Shown here in pieces: positions 11,788-23,014 of a DNA stretch of 64,000 nt. The DNA is from Archilochus colubris (lineage: Eukaryota; Chordata; Aves; Apodiformes; Trochilidae). The first letter of the stretch is position 1. Each line of letters starts with the position of its first letter. The notes beneath the pieces are model-generated. The model saw only the letters and a list, made by a program, of their open reading frames with translations, did no database searches and was not told where the DNA came from. The stretch covers positions 3,226,553 through 3,290,552 of the forward strand of contig CM041090.1 in the NCBI GenBank assembly GCA_023079485.1, in the 5' to 3' direction. Made by a program: the position numbers and the translations under genes.

Positions 11788-12786
11788 AAAAAAAAGCAGC
11801 AGTTATCCCCATTCTCCAATTCTTTCCCAGTTCTCTGGTGCTCATGTGCATCCACATCTGATGCTGATGGAGGTTTTCTGGTGGCCCAATATCAAACAGA
11901 GGAGCCTGGCAATGCCTCTGCTCATTTATCATACCCTTGATGTACCCATTCCTTCACCCAGTGTAACTTAATGGTAATAAATTTACTGCATGGATCTCAT
12001 ACTATGATGAACACCTTGATTCTGGTGTGACACAGCTGTGCTTTTCCAAACACTTTATTTCATAATTAGATATTTATTTATTATAATTATAATTTATTAT
12101 AATTATTTCTTTCATAATTCTATATTTCATTCCTTGCCAAGCTGTGGGGGAAAGGCTGTTTCATTTTTGGAGAATTATTGCTTTGACCCCTCTGTGCTCT
12201 TGCAAAATCAATGAGATGTCAGAATTCCCATACCTGTAATAAATATGAAATTCCTGTCTTTTTTTTTAACCTCCATTGGTAGTGCACTAGGCAGGATAAG
12301 CTCTTAAGCTGCCTAATACAACTTTCCTTCTTGAAATAAGCTTCAAATTGATTCATCCACAATTCTCAGCTGCTATGTGTTTGTTGGTTATTAGGTGAAG
12401 GAAGGAAGCAATTTCTGTTCTTGATGGATCTTTCCCTACCCAGATGATGAATTTCCAGAAGATCCCTCATGGTAAGTCCACCACCAATTGATTGAGTTGC
12501 TTCTCAAGCTGTCAATATGATATTATTACTTCCAGTGCAGTCCACAACCAATTTTTTTGACAGGTACAACCCAGCCAAATAACCCCAAACTCCTTCCCCC
12601 AGCATCTTCAGCAAGAAGAGGAGGTTGCCCACCTTCCCTGATGGGTGATGCCTGGGTGCAGATGCTGATGCTTTGCCTGAAACTCCCTGTGCCCTTGCTG
12701 GGTCTGGCCCCCTGTCTGTAGCTGGGTTGTCATCTCAGCCCAAGGGACATTGATTTGAGCTCTGTGCCTTCAGAAAATGACCCATC
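11788..12786. other. Gene-free stretch, AT-rich near 12.05-12.12 kb
   Basis: No gene recognised. A block at about 12058-12118 consists of ATTTATTATAATTATAATT-like words with several short palindromes. Confidence 0.55.
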
Positions 12787-13940
12787 TCGTTGTCATCTCA
12801 TTGACTTCAGCAAGGCCTTTGACACCGTCTCCCACAGCATTCTCCTGAAAAAGCTGTCAGCCCACAGCTTGGACAGGGGCACTCTGTGCTGGGTTAGGAA
12901 CTGGCTGGAGGGCCGGGCCCAGAGAGTGGTGCTGAACGGGGCTGCATCAAAATGGCGGCCGGTCACTAGTGGTGTCCCCCAGGGATCAGTGTTGGGCCCA
13001 GTTCTGTTTAATATCTTCATTGATGATTTAGATGAGGGGATTGAGTCCATCATCAGCAAATTTGCAGATGACACTAAGCTGGGGGGGAGTGTGGATCAGC
13101 TGGAAGGCAGGAGGGCTCTGCAGAGGGACCTGGACAGCCTGGAGAGTTGGGCTGATTCCAACGGGATGAGGTTCAACACAGCCAAGTGCCGGGTCCTGCA
13201 CTTTGGCCACAACAACCCCATGGGGAGCTCCAGGCTGGGCACAGAGTGGTTGGAGAGCAGCCAGAGAGGGACCTGGGAGTCTGGATTGCCAGGAAGCTGA
13301 ACATGAGCCAGCAGTGTGCCCAGGTGGCCAAGAAAGCCAATGGCATCCTGGCCTGGATCAGGAACAGCGTGGCCAGCAGGTCCAGGGAAGGGATTCTGCC
13401 CCTGTACTCAGCCCTGGTGAGGCCACAGCTTGAGTCCTGTGTCCAGTTCTGGGCCCCTCAGCTCAGGAAGGAGATTGAGGTGCTGGAGCAGGTCCAGAGA
13501 AGAGCAAGGAGGCTGTGAAGGGATCCAGCACAAGTCCTGTGAGGAAGGGCTGAGGGAGCTGGGGGTGTTGAGGCTGGAGAAGAGGAGGCTCAGGGGAGAC
13601 CTCATCACTCTCTACAACTCCCTGAAAGGAGGTTGGAGCCAGGGGGGGTTGGGCTCTTTTCCCAGGCAACTCTCAGCAAGACAAGAGGGCAGGGTCTCAA
13701 GTTGTGCCAGGGGAGGTTTAGGTTGGAGATTAGAAAGAATTTCTTTCTGGAGAGGGTGATCAGACATTGGAATGGGCTGCCCAGGGAAGTAGTGGATTCT
13801 CCGTGTCTGGAGATATTTAAAAAGAGCCTGGATGTGGCACTCAGTGCCATGGGCTGGGAACCGCAGCGGGAGTGGATCAAGGGTTGGACTTGATGATCTC
13901 TGAGGTCCCTTCCAACCCAGCCAATTCTATGATTCTATAA
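12787..13940 (+). repeat. CR1 LINE with reverse-transcriptase core, frameshifted
   Basis: This copy contains the reverse-transcriptase palm: the '[11 protein letters not shown]' block, then '[11 protein letters not shown]', then the catalytic box 'FADDTKLGG' with its paired aspartates. The C-terminal region and tail (ends GATTCTATA, 13940) follow. The open frame runs to about 13300 and breaks in the GTEW region. After a short reopening it stops again just after 'QRRARRL' (13516), the same break as in three other copies. The final ORF stop is lost, as at 6301. It is 5'-truncated and cannot encode a working enzyme, although the catalytic motif is unmutated. Confidence 0.95.
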
Positions 13941-15480
13941 TCTCACTCCTACAGTCTATATGTTGGATCAGAAAGGCATGAAAAAAAAAAGCTTTGTCTG
14001 CCTAGAGCTTGCCCAAGGTGTAAAAGGAGCACTTCAGGGGAAAAAAAAATCAAAGGATACAAAGGGAGTGATTTGTATCAGTGTTTATTGCAGAGGAGCA
14101 ATCACAGTGGAGTTATTTTATACAGGAGCTGAGCCAAAGCCTCCCAAATTCCAATGCAGGGGAAGTTTTGGAACAATTTAATGCAACAAATAGTGAAAAA
14201 TCACCAGGACCAGCATCCACCCACACATTAAGTATAAATATAATAATGTTGAACTATCAATTTGGAGGAATTACCTGCTGCTTAAACTCCTCTTGATGCC
14301 AGAGAAACAGGGCACTATTTTCCAACCCAGAACTCAAGGCTTTTTCTGGGAAACCACGACCCACGCCATGGGGTAGGAATGGTACAGAAGGGAGGAGCTG
14401 CCATGGTTTTTGCAGAGGAAAACTATATCTCACCTACCTGGGGGAATTCCTGGGAGCAATCCCAGTGCTCAGTGGGAATCCCTGCTTTCCGTGGGGAATT
14501 GGAGTAGAAAAGCTCCATATGACCCTTCAGATCTATACAGTACTTCGATGCTCTACTCACAGCCATGAGGAAAAAAATGCCTGAATGCTATTTAAAAATG
14601 AAAAATCAGAATTTCTTGTCACTGGAGACCACTCTGGCTGAAAGAAGAAGGAATTTAGGAGGCACCAACCCCACTGACTGTGGGAATACCAGTAGCAACT
14701 CAATGCGATTCCTTGGGTTCAACCAGCACTCCCTGCAGCTCGGATTTAAATGGAGCTGAAAGCTGAGACCTCAGAAAGCTGAGACCTTAAAAGCTGAGAC
14801 CTCAAAAAGCTGACTCCTGGGAGCTTCTCCTTCTGGTTTTTTTTTTTCTCTTTCCCTGGAGGCTTCCAGCATGAAGTCAACTTTTGTCCCCACTCATGTA
14901 GCTGCTCTTCTGCACTAAACTGAGGACAAAAAATGAATGGGGTGTGCAAGTTGCAAGCCCAGTGTGAAGCAATGCTTATTTGTTTTGAAGCTAATTGCCT
15001 TCAATTAGCCCTTCACATTTGATTAAAGAAGGGCAGATACTGCCAAACCCCACCTCTTGAATATTCATTGAAATGAACTTGGTTTGGTCTCACTGGGGTT
15101 TGTTTCCCCAGGGGAGCTACTCTGGCTGTGAATAGCACTGCCCAGCTCTCAGGGAACAAGAAATTTTGGATTTATTCCCACCCTGTCTGTTGTCAGAAGC
15201 ACCACACTGGGGTTTTTTTCTGAGCAATCTCAGGAAAAGAACATCACTTGCAGGGAGCTGCAAAAGGGCAGCATCACTTTTTGGGCAGGAAGCAGCCCAA
15301 AAGGAATTTGAAGTAAGAAAAGAGTGAAGATTTTTTGTTGGCTAAACCCAAATAAAATTAGAGAATTAGTGAAAAACTAGAGAATAAGTGAAAATATAGA
15401 GTCAAAGGAGAAGAGACTGAACAACTGAGGTAGGTCCCCATTTATTGCAAATAATTTGTGCATTTTTTTCTCCTGGGCTG
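13941..15480. other. Gene-free stretch, nothing recognised
   Basis: No gene or repeat family recognised. At 14757-14812 a short unit (AAGCTGAGACCT and variants) is repeated about four times in tandem. Confidence 0.55.
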
Positions 15481-16418
15481 AATCATAGAATCATAGAATT
15501 GGCTGGGTTGGAAGGGACCTCAGAGATCATCGAGTCCAACCCTTTTACCACCGTTGTGGTTGCTAGACCATGGCACTGAGTGCTACATCCAGTCTCTTTT
15601 GAAATATCTCCAGACACGGAGAATCCACTACTTCCCTGGGCAGCCCATTCCAATGGCTGAGCACCCTCTCCGTGAAGAAATTCTTTCTAATCTCCAACCT
15701 AAACCTCCCCTGGCACAACTTGAGACCCTGCCCTCTTGTCTTGCTGAGAGTTGCCTGGGAAAAGAGACCAACCCTCCTCTGGCTCCAACCTCCTTTCAGG
15801 GAGTTGTAGAGAGTGATGAGGTCTCCCCTGAGCCTCCTCTTCTCCAGCCTCAATACCCCCAGCTCCCTCAGCCCTTCCTCACAGGACTTGTGCTGGATCC
15901 CTTCACAGCCTCCTTGCTCTTCTCTGGACCTGCTCCAGCACCTCAATCTCCTTCCTGAGCTGAGGGGCCCAGAACTGGACACAGGACTCAAGCTGTGGCC
16001 TCACCAGGGCTGAGCACAGGGGCAGAATCCCTTCCCTGGACCTGCTGGCCACGCTGTTCCTGATCCAGGCCAGGATGCCATTGGCCTTCTTGGCCACCTG
16101 GGCACACTGCTGGCTCATGTTCAGCTTCCTGGCAATCCAGACTCCCAGGTCCCTTTCTGCCACTCTGTGCCCAGCCTGGAGCTCCCCATGGGGTTGTTGT
16201 GGCCAAAGTGCAGGACCCGGCACTTGGCTGTGTTGAACCTCATCCCATTGGAATCAGCCCAACTCTCCAGTCTGTCCAAGTCCCTCTGCAGAGCCCTCCT
16301 GCCTTCCAGCTGATCGACACTTCCCCCCAGCTTAGTGTCATCTGTGAATTTGCTGATGATGGACTCAATCCCCTCATCTAAATCATCAATGAAGATATTG
16401 AACAGAACCGCCCCAACA
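15481..16418 (-). repeat. CR1 LINE, minus strand, frameshifted subfamily
   Basis: The tail lies at 15481 (AATCATAGAATCATAGAA on the plus strand) and the element extends leftward in its own sense to about 16418, where it is cut within the 'NIFIDDL' region. On the minus strand it shares the 16-base deletion after GTEW and the stop after 'QRRARRL' with the copies at 6301 and 12787. Unlike them it keeps the normal ORF end ('ALSAMV' then TAG). It is therefore intermediate between the intact and the fully altered copies. Confidence 0.95.
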
Positions 16419-17202
16419 GACTCCCATCACGATATCAGCCTTGTTGACCTTGAATCTACCAAACATTTGGGAAAGAGAGAGGCTGGGTATTAAGCAAAGT
16501 GTGTTGGCTCACACTTCTGAAATCCATGCATCCATTTCTTTGCCATCTTCTTGAATATCCCTGCAGAAAGTCCTGGAGTTGGCTGATGAGGCTCAGAAAT
16601 GCTGACTTGGGGTAGAAGGATGGATCCCCAGAGCTGAGACATGAAAATTCACTGCATGGCATTGGAAACCATGGGCTTTAAATGCTCAGATTTGACTTTT
16701 TGCCTTCCCTCCATCATTCTGCCTGTTTTGTCAGGCTGCTTTGTTCCAACCATTCCTGAAGCCCCATGCAGCTTTTCTTAAAAGGCAAAACTCCAAGAGC
16801 CTTGGCAGTGAAAAAAAACAACCCTCCTAGCCCCTCCCTAAGTGGCATTAGTTAAATCTGACTTTTTTTAATAAGCTCCCAGGTCACTGGAAACCCACAT
16901 AAAAAACCAATTCCAGGCACATTCTGTTCCTCCACAAATCATCCACACGTTTCCTTTCCTTCAGAAACTCTGTGATAACAGCTGAAAAGTGAGAGAAAAA
17001 TAAAGCTGTGTGATATATGTGAAGTGCAAACTGATGGCTCTGTTCTGTCACCATTTGTACACCCATTCTGCCCCATCACACAGAAAAAAGGAGGGGGGGC
17101 GTCAATAGAAAAAGGCAAGGACTGTGAGGGAGAGTGATGCTGTCACCAGTACAGAAGATTCTTCTAGACATGTTTGTAAGGAAGTAGCAAGCTTGGAAGA
17201 TG
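16419..17202. other. Gene-free stretch, nothing recognised
   Basis: No gene, RNA or repeat family recognised between the CR1 break point and the purine tract. Confidence 0.5.
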
Positions 17203-17250
17203 CAGGTCAGAAATTGAGAATTAATTTTAAAAAGAAAAAAGAAAAAAGAA
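17203..17250 (+). repeat. Short repeat tail seeding a purine tract (copy 1)
   Basis: The sequence from CAGGTCAGAAATT through AGAATTAATTTT, then A-rich DNA with GAAAAAAGAAGAAG, is nearly the same as at 21323-21370. Both stand directly upstream of a long purine microsatellite in the same orientation. It looks like the 3' tail of an unidentified old retroposon; its body upstream is too decayed to name. Confidence 0.6.
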
Positions 17251-18326
17251 GAAGAAAAAGAAGAGAAAGGAGAAGGAGAAGGAGAAGGAGAAGGAGAAGG
17301 AGAAGGAGAAGGAGAAGGAGAAGGAGAAGGAGAAGGAGAAGGAGAAGGAGAAGGAGAAGGAGAAGGAGAAGGAGAAGGAGAAGGAGAAGGAGAAGGAGAA
17401 GGAGAAGGAGAAGGAGAAGGAGAAGGAGAAGGAGAAGGAGAAGGAGAAGGAGAAGGAGAAGGAGAAGGAGAAGGAGAAGGAGAAGGAGAAGGAGAAGGAG
17501 AAGGAGAAGGAGAAGGAGAAGGAGAAGGAGAAGGAGAAGGAGAAGGAGAAGGAGAAGGAGAAGGAAAAGGAGAAGGAGAAGGAGAAGGAGAAGGAAAAGG
17601 AAAAGGAGAAGGAGAAGGAGAAGGAGAAGGAAAAGGAGAAGGAAAAGGAAAAGGAAAAGGAAAAGGAAAAGGAAAAGGAAAAGGAAAAGGAAAAGGAAAA
17701 GGAAAAGGAAAAGGAAAAGGAAAGGAAAAGGAAAGGAAAGGAAAGGAAAGGAAAGGAAAGGAAAGGAAAGGAAAGGAAAGGAAAGGAAAGGAAAGGAAAG
17801 GAAAGGAAAGGAAAGGAAAGGAAAGGAAAGGAAAGGAGAAAGGAAAGGAAAGGAAAGGAAAGGAAAGGAAAGGAAAGGAAAGGAAAAGAAAGGAAAGGAA
17901 AGGAAAGGAAAGGAAAGGAAAGGAAAGGAAAGGAAAGGAAAGGAAAGGAAAGGAAAGGAAAGGAAAGGAAAGGAGAAAGGAAAGGAAAGGAAAGGAAGAA
18001 AGGAAAGGAAAGAGGAAAGGAAAGGAAAGGAAAGGAAAGGAAAGGAAAGGAAAGGAAAGGAAAGGAAAGGAAAGGAAAGGAAAGGAAAGGAAAGGAAAGG
18101 AAAGGGAAAAGGAAAGGGAAAGGGAAAAGGAAAAGGAAAGGGAAAGGAAAAGGAAAGGAAAGGGAAAAGGAAAGGGAAAAGGAAAGGGAAAAGAAAAGGA
18201 AAGGAAAGGAAAGGAAAGGAAAGGAAAGGAAAGGAAAGGAAAGGAAAGGAAAGGAAAGGAAAGGAAAGGAAAGGAAAGGAAAGGAGAAAAGGAAAGGAGA
18301 AAAGAGAAAAGAGAAAGAGAAAAGGA
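17226..18326. repeat. 1.1-kb purine microsatellite (GGAGAA/GGAAAA/GGAAA)
   Basis: The plus strand is almost pure A and G. Unit order: A-rich start, (GGAGAA)n at about 17264-17630 with GGAAAA variants entering at its end, (GGAAAA)n at about 17630-17720, (GGAAA)n at about 17720-18100 with single interruptions, a mixed GGGAAA/GGAAAA patch at 18101-18195, then (GGAAA)n to about 18290. The 440-codon open frames on both strands are artefacts of this repetition (arginine/glycine/lysine or proline/serine/phenylalanine strings). Triplex and G-rich structures are possible. Confidence 0.97.
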
Positions 18327-19010
18327 TGTATATACAGAACTACTGCCCTGTTCCCAGGGCCCTCTGTCCAGGAAATAACTCTTGTGTTTCCTGACCACCA
18401 TTCAGGCAGAACACAACATCAGCCCCAGGAGGAGGAGGATTCAGGGTGGTTTTGAGCCTGGAGAAATGAACCCTGAGCACTTGTGTGGCTTTTCATGATT
18501 TCTCACGGGATCATCAAGGAACTCTTAAAGCCCTGGGAGAGGACAGGGGTTGGGCATCCAGGGGATTAGCTGAAACCCTTCTCTGAGTCTGTGTTGTGTA
18601 CACACAACCATACCCACACGTGCATGCACATTTATTTTCACATTCATTCCCTTTTATACCACACATTTACAGAGAAGGATCAAGCTGAATCTGTATTTAA
18701 AGCAGCAGCATGGGATTAGGAGCTGGAGCATCACTTTCCTGGGCTGCCATAAGTGTATTTGAAAGTTTCCTCGTCACATTTCCTACCTGTAGGACTGAAA
18801 AATCTTCCTCCATTCCCCTAAAGATTCTGCTCTTCAGTTACACCTGTCCCACCAAGAGAGCACTCTTGTTTTTTTCTTTATGTCAGTGCAGCCAATTCCC
18901 AAATCCATCAGGAACCAAAATCCATTCATACTGGGAGAGGAACAAAATCGGATGAGATATCATCAGATCTGGGTGTCAGATCTCTAACACATGACTGATA
19001 ATAAAAATAA

Positions 19011-19046
<36 letters not shown>

Positions 19047-20010
19047 AGAACATGCTGCACACTGTCTTTGGCCCAACTAAAATAGTTCCCAGCCTCTTTT
19101 CCTGTGCTCTGTGGCCTCAGAGAGAGCTGAGATGATGAGATTAGGAGTAGGAAGAGGATGGTGGCCCCTGCAGTGGAGCCCAGTGGGGCTCCTTAGCATG
19201 CTGAGATAGCCCCATCCTAAGATGGAAAGCACCACAGAAGGCTCATTTTTATGCTTTATAGTTGGATGAGGCTGCAAACAAAAAATATATCATTATCTGG
19301 GCACATCTTGTAATTCTGGTTCAAGCGTTTTGCATAATTTGCTGCTCCTTTCAACTTGTCTCTTCCCCATGTGGCAATGTTTGACAAAGGGGAAACAGTA
19401 AGCTATCTATTCTTGGAATATTTTCCACTGCTTATTGTCAGCTGGCTTCAGGCCAGGCTCTAATTCAAAGGAGGAAAAAAACCCATGTACAAGCAGGAGT
19501 CTGAATAGGACTGTCTAGTGGGAATCCATACACCTTTTGGGAGCAGGTCAGGAGATGCTTCATGACTTCCAGAGCTTTGGGGGTAGAAAAGGGACCTTTG
19601 AGCAGAGCAAGATGGGTCGAGGACCAATCTCATGAAACAGCTGGAGCACATATTTACCTCGTGCCATTCAGAGATGATGAAGAAAGAGCACAGAAATGCC
19701 TGAAAAAGAAATTCCCCTTTCCCTTACCTGCCTGCTTGTGTGCTAACAGGATGGCTCTCATGCAGTGTCTCTGCTACATAAGACCACTTGGGACAACTCA
19801 CATGACATAAACATTTGCTCTGAGCTTTCAGATTTTTTTTTACAACCCAGAGCAGCTCTGCACGGCCAGTAATGGACCTGCTGGAAACTGGGGGCCATGG
19901 TCTTGCTTGCAGACCTCTCTTTGCTCTCCTTTGAGCAGCCACAGGGCTGATCCCACCCCTTGTCAGTCAAATTGAAAGGCAGAGGTACCTCCTTCAGTAG
20001 GTAGAGATCA
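18327..20010. other. Gene-free stretch with (AAT)n microsatellite
   Basis: No gene recognised. It contains the AAT-type microsatellite at 19002-19043. Confidence 0.55.
19002..19043. repeat. (AAT)n microsatellite
   Basis: ATAAAATAAAATAATAATAAT-like sequence resolves into about ten ATA/AAT units in a row. Confidence 0.9.
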
Positions 20011-20655
20011 GAGAATCATGGAATGGGTTGGGTTGGAGCTTGACCCCGTTTCATCTTGTCCCATCACTGGTCACCAGGAAGAAGAGGCCAACATCTGTCT
20101 CCCTACAACCTCCTTCCAGGTAGAGGGCAATGAAATGGAACTCCCCTCAGCCTCTTCTTTTCCAAGCTGAGCTCTCCAAGCTGTCTCCTCAACTAAAAAG
20201 CTCAGATTCAGGGCTTTCCACTGGTGACACTGAAGGTTTCAGTGAGATTTCCTTCCAGTCAGTTTTCATAGAACAGAATCATGAAAGGGTTGGAAGGGCC
20301 CTTAAAGCTCCCCCAGTGCCAACCCCTTTCCATGGGCAGGGACACCTCCCACCAGCCCAGGTTGCTCCAAGCCCCATCCAACCTGATCTGAGACACTGCC
20401 AGGGATGGGGCAGCCACAGCTTCCCTGGGAAACCTGGCACAGGGGCTCAGCACAGAATGGTGAGCTTGGAAGAGACCTCCAAGCTCCTCCAGCCCAACCT
20501 TGCACCAACATCACAGCCAACTCCTAACCCATGTCCTTAAGGACCAGCTCCAAATGCCTTTTCAATGCCTCCAGGGATGGGGACTCCACCACCCTCACCC
20601 CAAAGAATTTCTTCCTCATCTCCAACCTCAGTCTCCATTCTTCAAGTCTGAAACC
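20011..20655 (-). repeat. Composite of three CR1 3' ends (copy 1)
   Basis: Three CR1 3' portions follow one another in the same minus-strand orientation. Their 3' ends lie near 20011 (AATCATGGAATGGGTTGG), 20270 (GAACAGAATCATGAAAGG) and 20448 (GCACAGAATGGTGAGC). The same order with the same joints occurs inverted at 38501-39105. In the first part about 280 bases of CR1 are missing compared with that partner, between the GGGTTGGAG tail block and the CTTGACCCC block. The identity between the two loci is very high where compared by eye. Non-coding. Confidence 0.85.
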
Positions 20656-21322
20656 CTGCAGGCAATGTTTGAAATACAAACCCTGGAATACATTTTTAAA
20701 ATGTCAAAAGTGTAGAGGAAGCAATTTGGGATCCTGGTGCTTATGGGAAAACTGAGAGTGACTTTCTTTTCCCCCTCCCCCAAAAAATCAAACTTAAAAT
20801 ACAAATACTCAAGTGTTTACTGAGATATTTGTTACCCACAAGTAAAGTAGCTGACCAATCCCAGGCATAAACACATTGCAGCACCACCATCCCTTTTTCT
20901 CAGATGAATTCAATTGCATTTTCTGTATGTATGCAATAAATGTCAATATTGTGGGGGACTGAGAGTGCATTAACACTCATTTATCTGCAGAAGATGCTGA
21001 GACAAATGGTTGCAGATGCTGCCATGCTTCTCTCCAACCCATCTTTGGCTGATTAAAAAAAAAAATAAAAAAAATTTTAATAACATCACCAGACTGATTT
21101 ATGAATGAGGCCACTGTCTGGTTTAGAAGATGGTGCTGAGGCAATCTCTGGATTCTGGAGTTTTTTTGCAATGTGGACGTTGTGGCATCTTTATTTCAGA
21201 AAGAGAAAGAAAGAGGAGACAAAGGAAGAGAGGAAGGGAGAAAAAGAGAGGAAGAGGCAGAATTGCTCAGGCTACCATTGAATTTGTGTACAGCTGATAA
21301 CATGGTCAGGCCAAGACAAAGT
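20656..21322. other. Gene-free stretch, nothing recognised
   Basis: No gene or named repeat. A purine-rich patch (GAAAGAAAGAGGAGA-like) lies at about 21199-21256. Confidence 0.5.
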
Positions 21323-21370
21323 CAGGTCAGAAATTCAGAATTAATTTAAAAAAAGAAAAGAGAAAAAAGA
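21323..21370 (+). repeat. Short repeat tail seeding a purine tract (copy 2)
   Basis: Begins CAGGTCAGAAATTCAGAA and continues TTAATTT then A-rich DNA. It matches 17203-17250 with one substitution in the first 25 bases and small length changes in the A-run. Confidence 0.6.
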
Positions 21371-21664
21371 AGAAGAAGAAGAAGAAGAAGAAGAAGAAGA
21401 AGAAGAAGAAGAAGAAGAAGAAGAAGAAGAAGAAGAAGAAGAAGAAGAAAGAAGAAGAAAAGAAGAAGAAGAAGAAGAAGGAAAAGAAAAAGAAAAAGAA
21501 AAAGAAAAAGAAAAAGAAAAAGAAGAAGAAAAAGAAAAAGAAAAAGAAAAGAAAAAGAAAAAGAAAAAGAAAAAGAAAAAGAAAAAGAAAAAGAAAAAGA
21601 AAAAGAAAAAGAAAAAGAAAAAGAAAAAGAAAAAGAAAAAGAAAAAGAAAAAGAAAAAGAAAAG
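21345..21664. repeat. Purine microsatellite (GAA)n to (GAAAAA)n
   Basis: An A-rich start passes into (GAA)n at about 21367-21480, then into (GAAAAA)n at about 21481-21662 with a few interruptions. Open frames reading as phenylalanine/leucine/serine strings on the minus strand are artefacts. Confidence 0.96.
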
Positions 21665-22312
21665 GAAGATTTGGTGGTGGTGTTGCAGCTAAATGATGGA
21701 TGTTTAGGTCTCCTCTGGGCAGAGAGCCAGAGCATGTCCTGGGGAGCACTGCTGCTCTGCTTTACCTGCTGCAGCAGCAGTAAATGAGAAGTGGCTAAAC
21801 CTGCCTGCTGAGTGTATCCAAGAAGTCCATTAAATCTGGATCCCCTAAATTGGAGGCAGACAATCTCCTTTATCTCTGCTTTCCCTCTCAGCTGCTGACA
21901 GGTTTATTGGGAGGGCAGCAGTTCCCCCGGAGATGCAGAATGCAATGACAGGGAAATTGTCCCCTTATCCCCACTCAGGGACTGAGCCACACAACCCTGC
22001 CACTGCCACTGCTGGTACCATCACTGGGCCATGCTGCCCAATTCCACTTGGCACAGCTGGAGAGAAGGATTGGGTCATGCTCCTGAGGAGCCCAAATCTG
22101 CTGGGAGGGAGCTGCAAAAAAAAAGCTTCCTCTGGATCAGCTGTGGATCAGCTCTTCCCTGCTGTTTTACTGCCTTCTGAGGGTGTGACTGATCCTCTCC
22201 CTCACTGCTGCTGCTGTGAAATGTTCATCAGCTCCCACTGAGTCTCTCCTCACCCCATGAAATCACCCCAGGACACACAACTCAGAGTCTGCAAGTCTCC
22301 CTTCGTCATCTT
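21665..22312. other. Gene-free stretch, nothing recognised
   Basis: No gene or repeat family recognised between the purine tract and the CR1 palindrome. Confidence 0.5.
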
Positions 22313-22552
22313 ATCATAGAATCATAGAATCGACTGGGTTGGAAGGGACCTCAGAGATCATCAAGTCCAACCCTTGATCCACTCCCGCTGCAGTTCCCAG
22401 CCCATGGCACTGAGTGCCACATCCAGTCTCTTTTGAAATATCTCCAGACACGGAGAATCCACTACTTCCCTGGGCAGCCCATTCCAATGTCTGATCACCC
22501 TCTCCAGAAAGAAATTCTTTCCAATATCCAACCTAAACCTCCCCTGGCACAG
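22313..22552 (-). repeat. CR1 LINE 3' end, left arm of palindrome
   Basis: A tail at 22313 on the minus strand leads into the last part of ORF2 and its 3' untranslated region. The copy stops abruptly at about 22552 in the 'CTGGCACA' block. It is complementary along its full length to 22778-23014, with a 225-base spacer. Confidence 0.93.
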
Positions 22553-22568
22553 AGAGTTCCCCCCTGAA

Positions 22569-23014
22569 CAGAGAAGAGCAAGGAGGCTGTGAAGGAAACC
22601 AGCACAAGTCCTGTGAGGAAGGGCTGAGGGAGCTGGGGGTGTTGAGGCTGGAGAAGAGGAGGCTCAGGGGAGACCTCATCACTCTCTCCAACTCCCTGAA
22701 AGGAGGTTGGAGCCAGGGGGGGGTTGGGCTCTTTTCCCAGGCAACTCTCAGCAAGACAAGAGGGCAGGGTCTCAAGTTGTGCCAGGGGAGGTTTAGGTTG
22801 GAGATGAGAAAGAATTTCTTTCTGGAGAGGGTGATCAGGCATTGGAATGGGCTGCCCAGGGAAGTAGTGGATTCTCCGTGTCTGGAGATATTTCAAAAGA
22901 GCCTGGATGTGGCACTCAGTGCCATGGGCTGGGAACCACAGGGGGAGTGGATCAAGGGTTGGACTTGATGATCTCTGAGGTCCCTTCCAACCCAGCCAAT
23001 TCTATGATTCTATG
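22569..23014 (+). repeat. CR1 LINE 3' end, right arm of palindrome
   Basis: Begins at CAGAGAAGAGCAAGGAGG, directly before the shared frameshift (GGCTGTGAAGG), and ends with the tail at 23014. The copy has lost its ORF stop, reading on as '[14 protein letters not shown]'. It faces the minus-strand copy at 22313 head to head, so both outer ends are CR1 3' ends. Confidence 0.93.

Noticed and set aside
17076..18455. Open frames of about 440 codons on both strands.
   Set aside because: They are a by-product of the purine microsatellite, giving arginine/lysine/glycine strings one way and proline/serine/phenylalanine the other. There is no start context or domain.
21327..21749. Minus-strand open frames of 129-140 codons, F/L/S strings.
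   Set aside because: They translate the (GAA)n/(GAAAAA)n tract.
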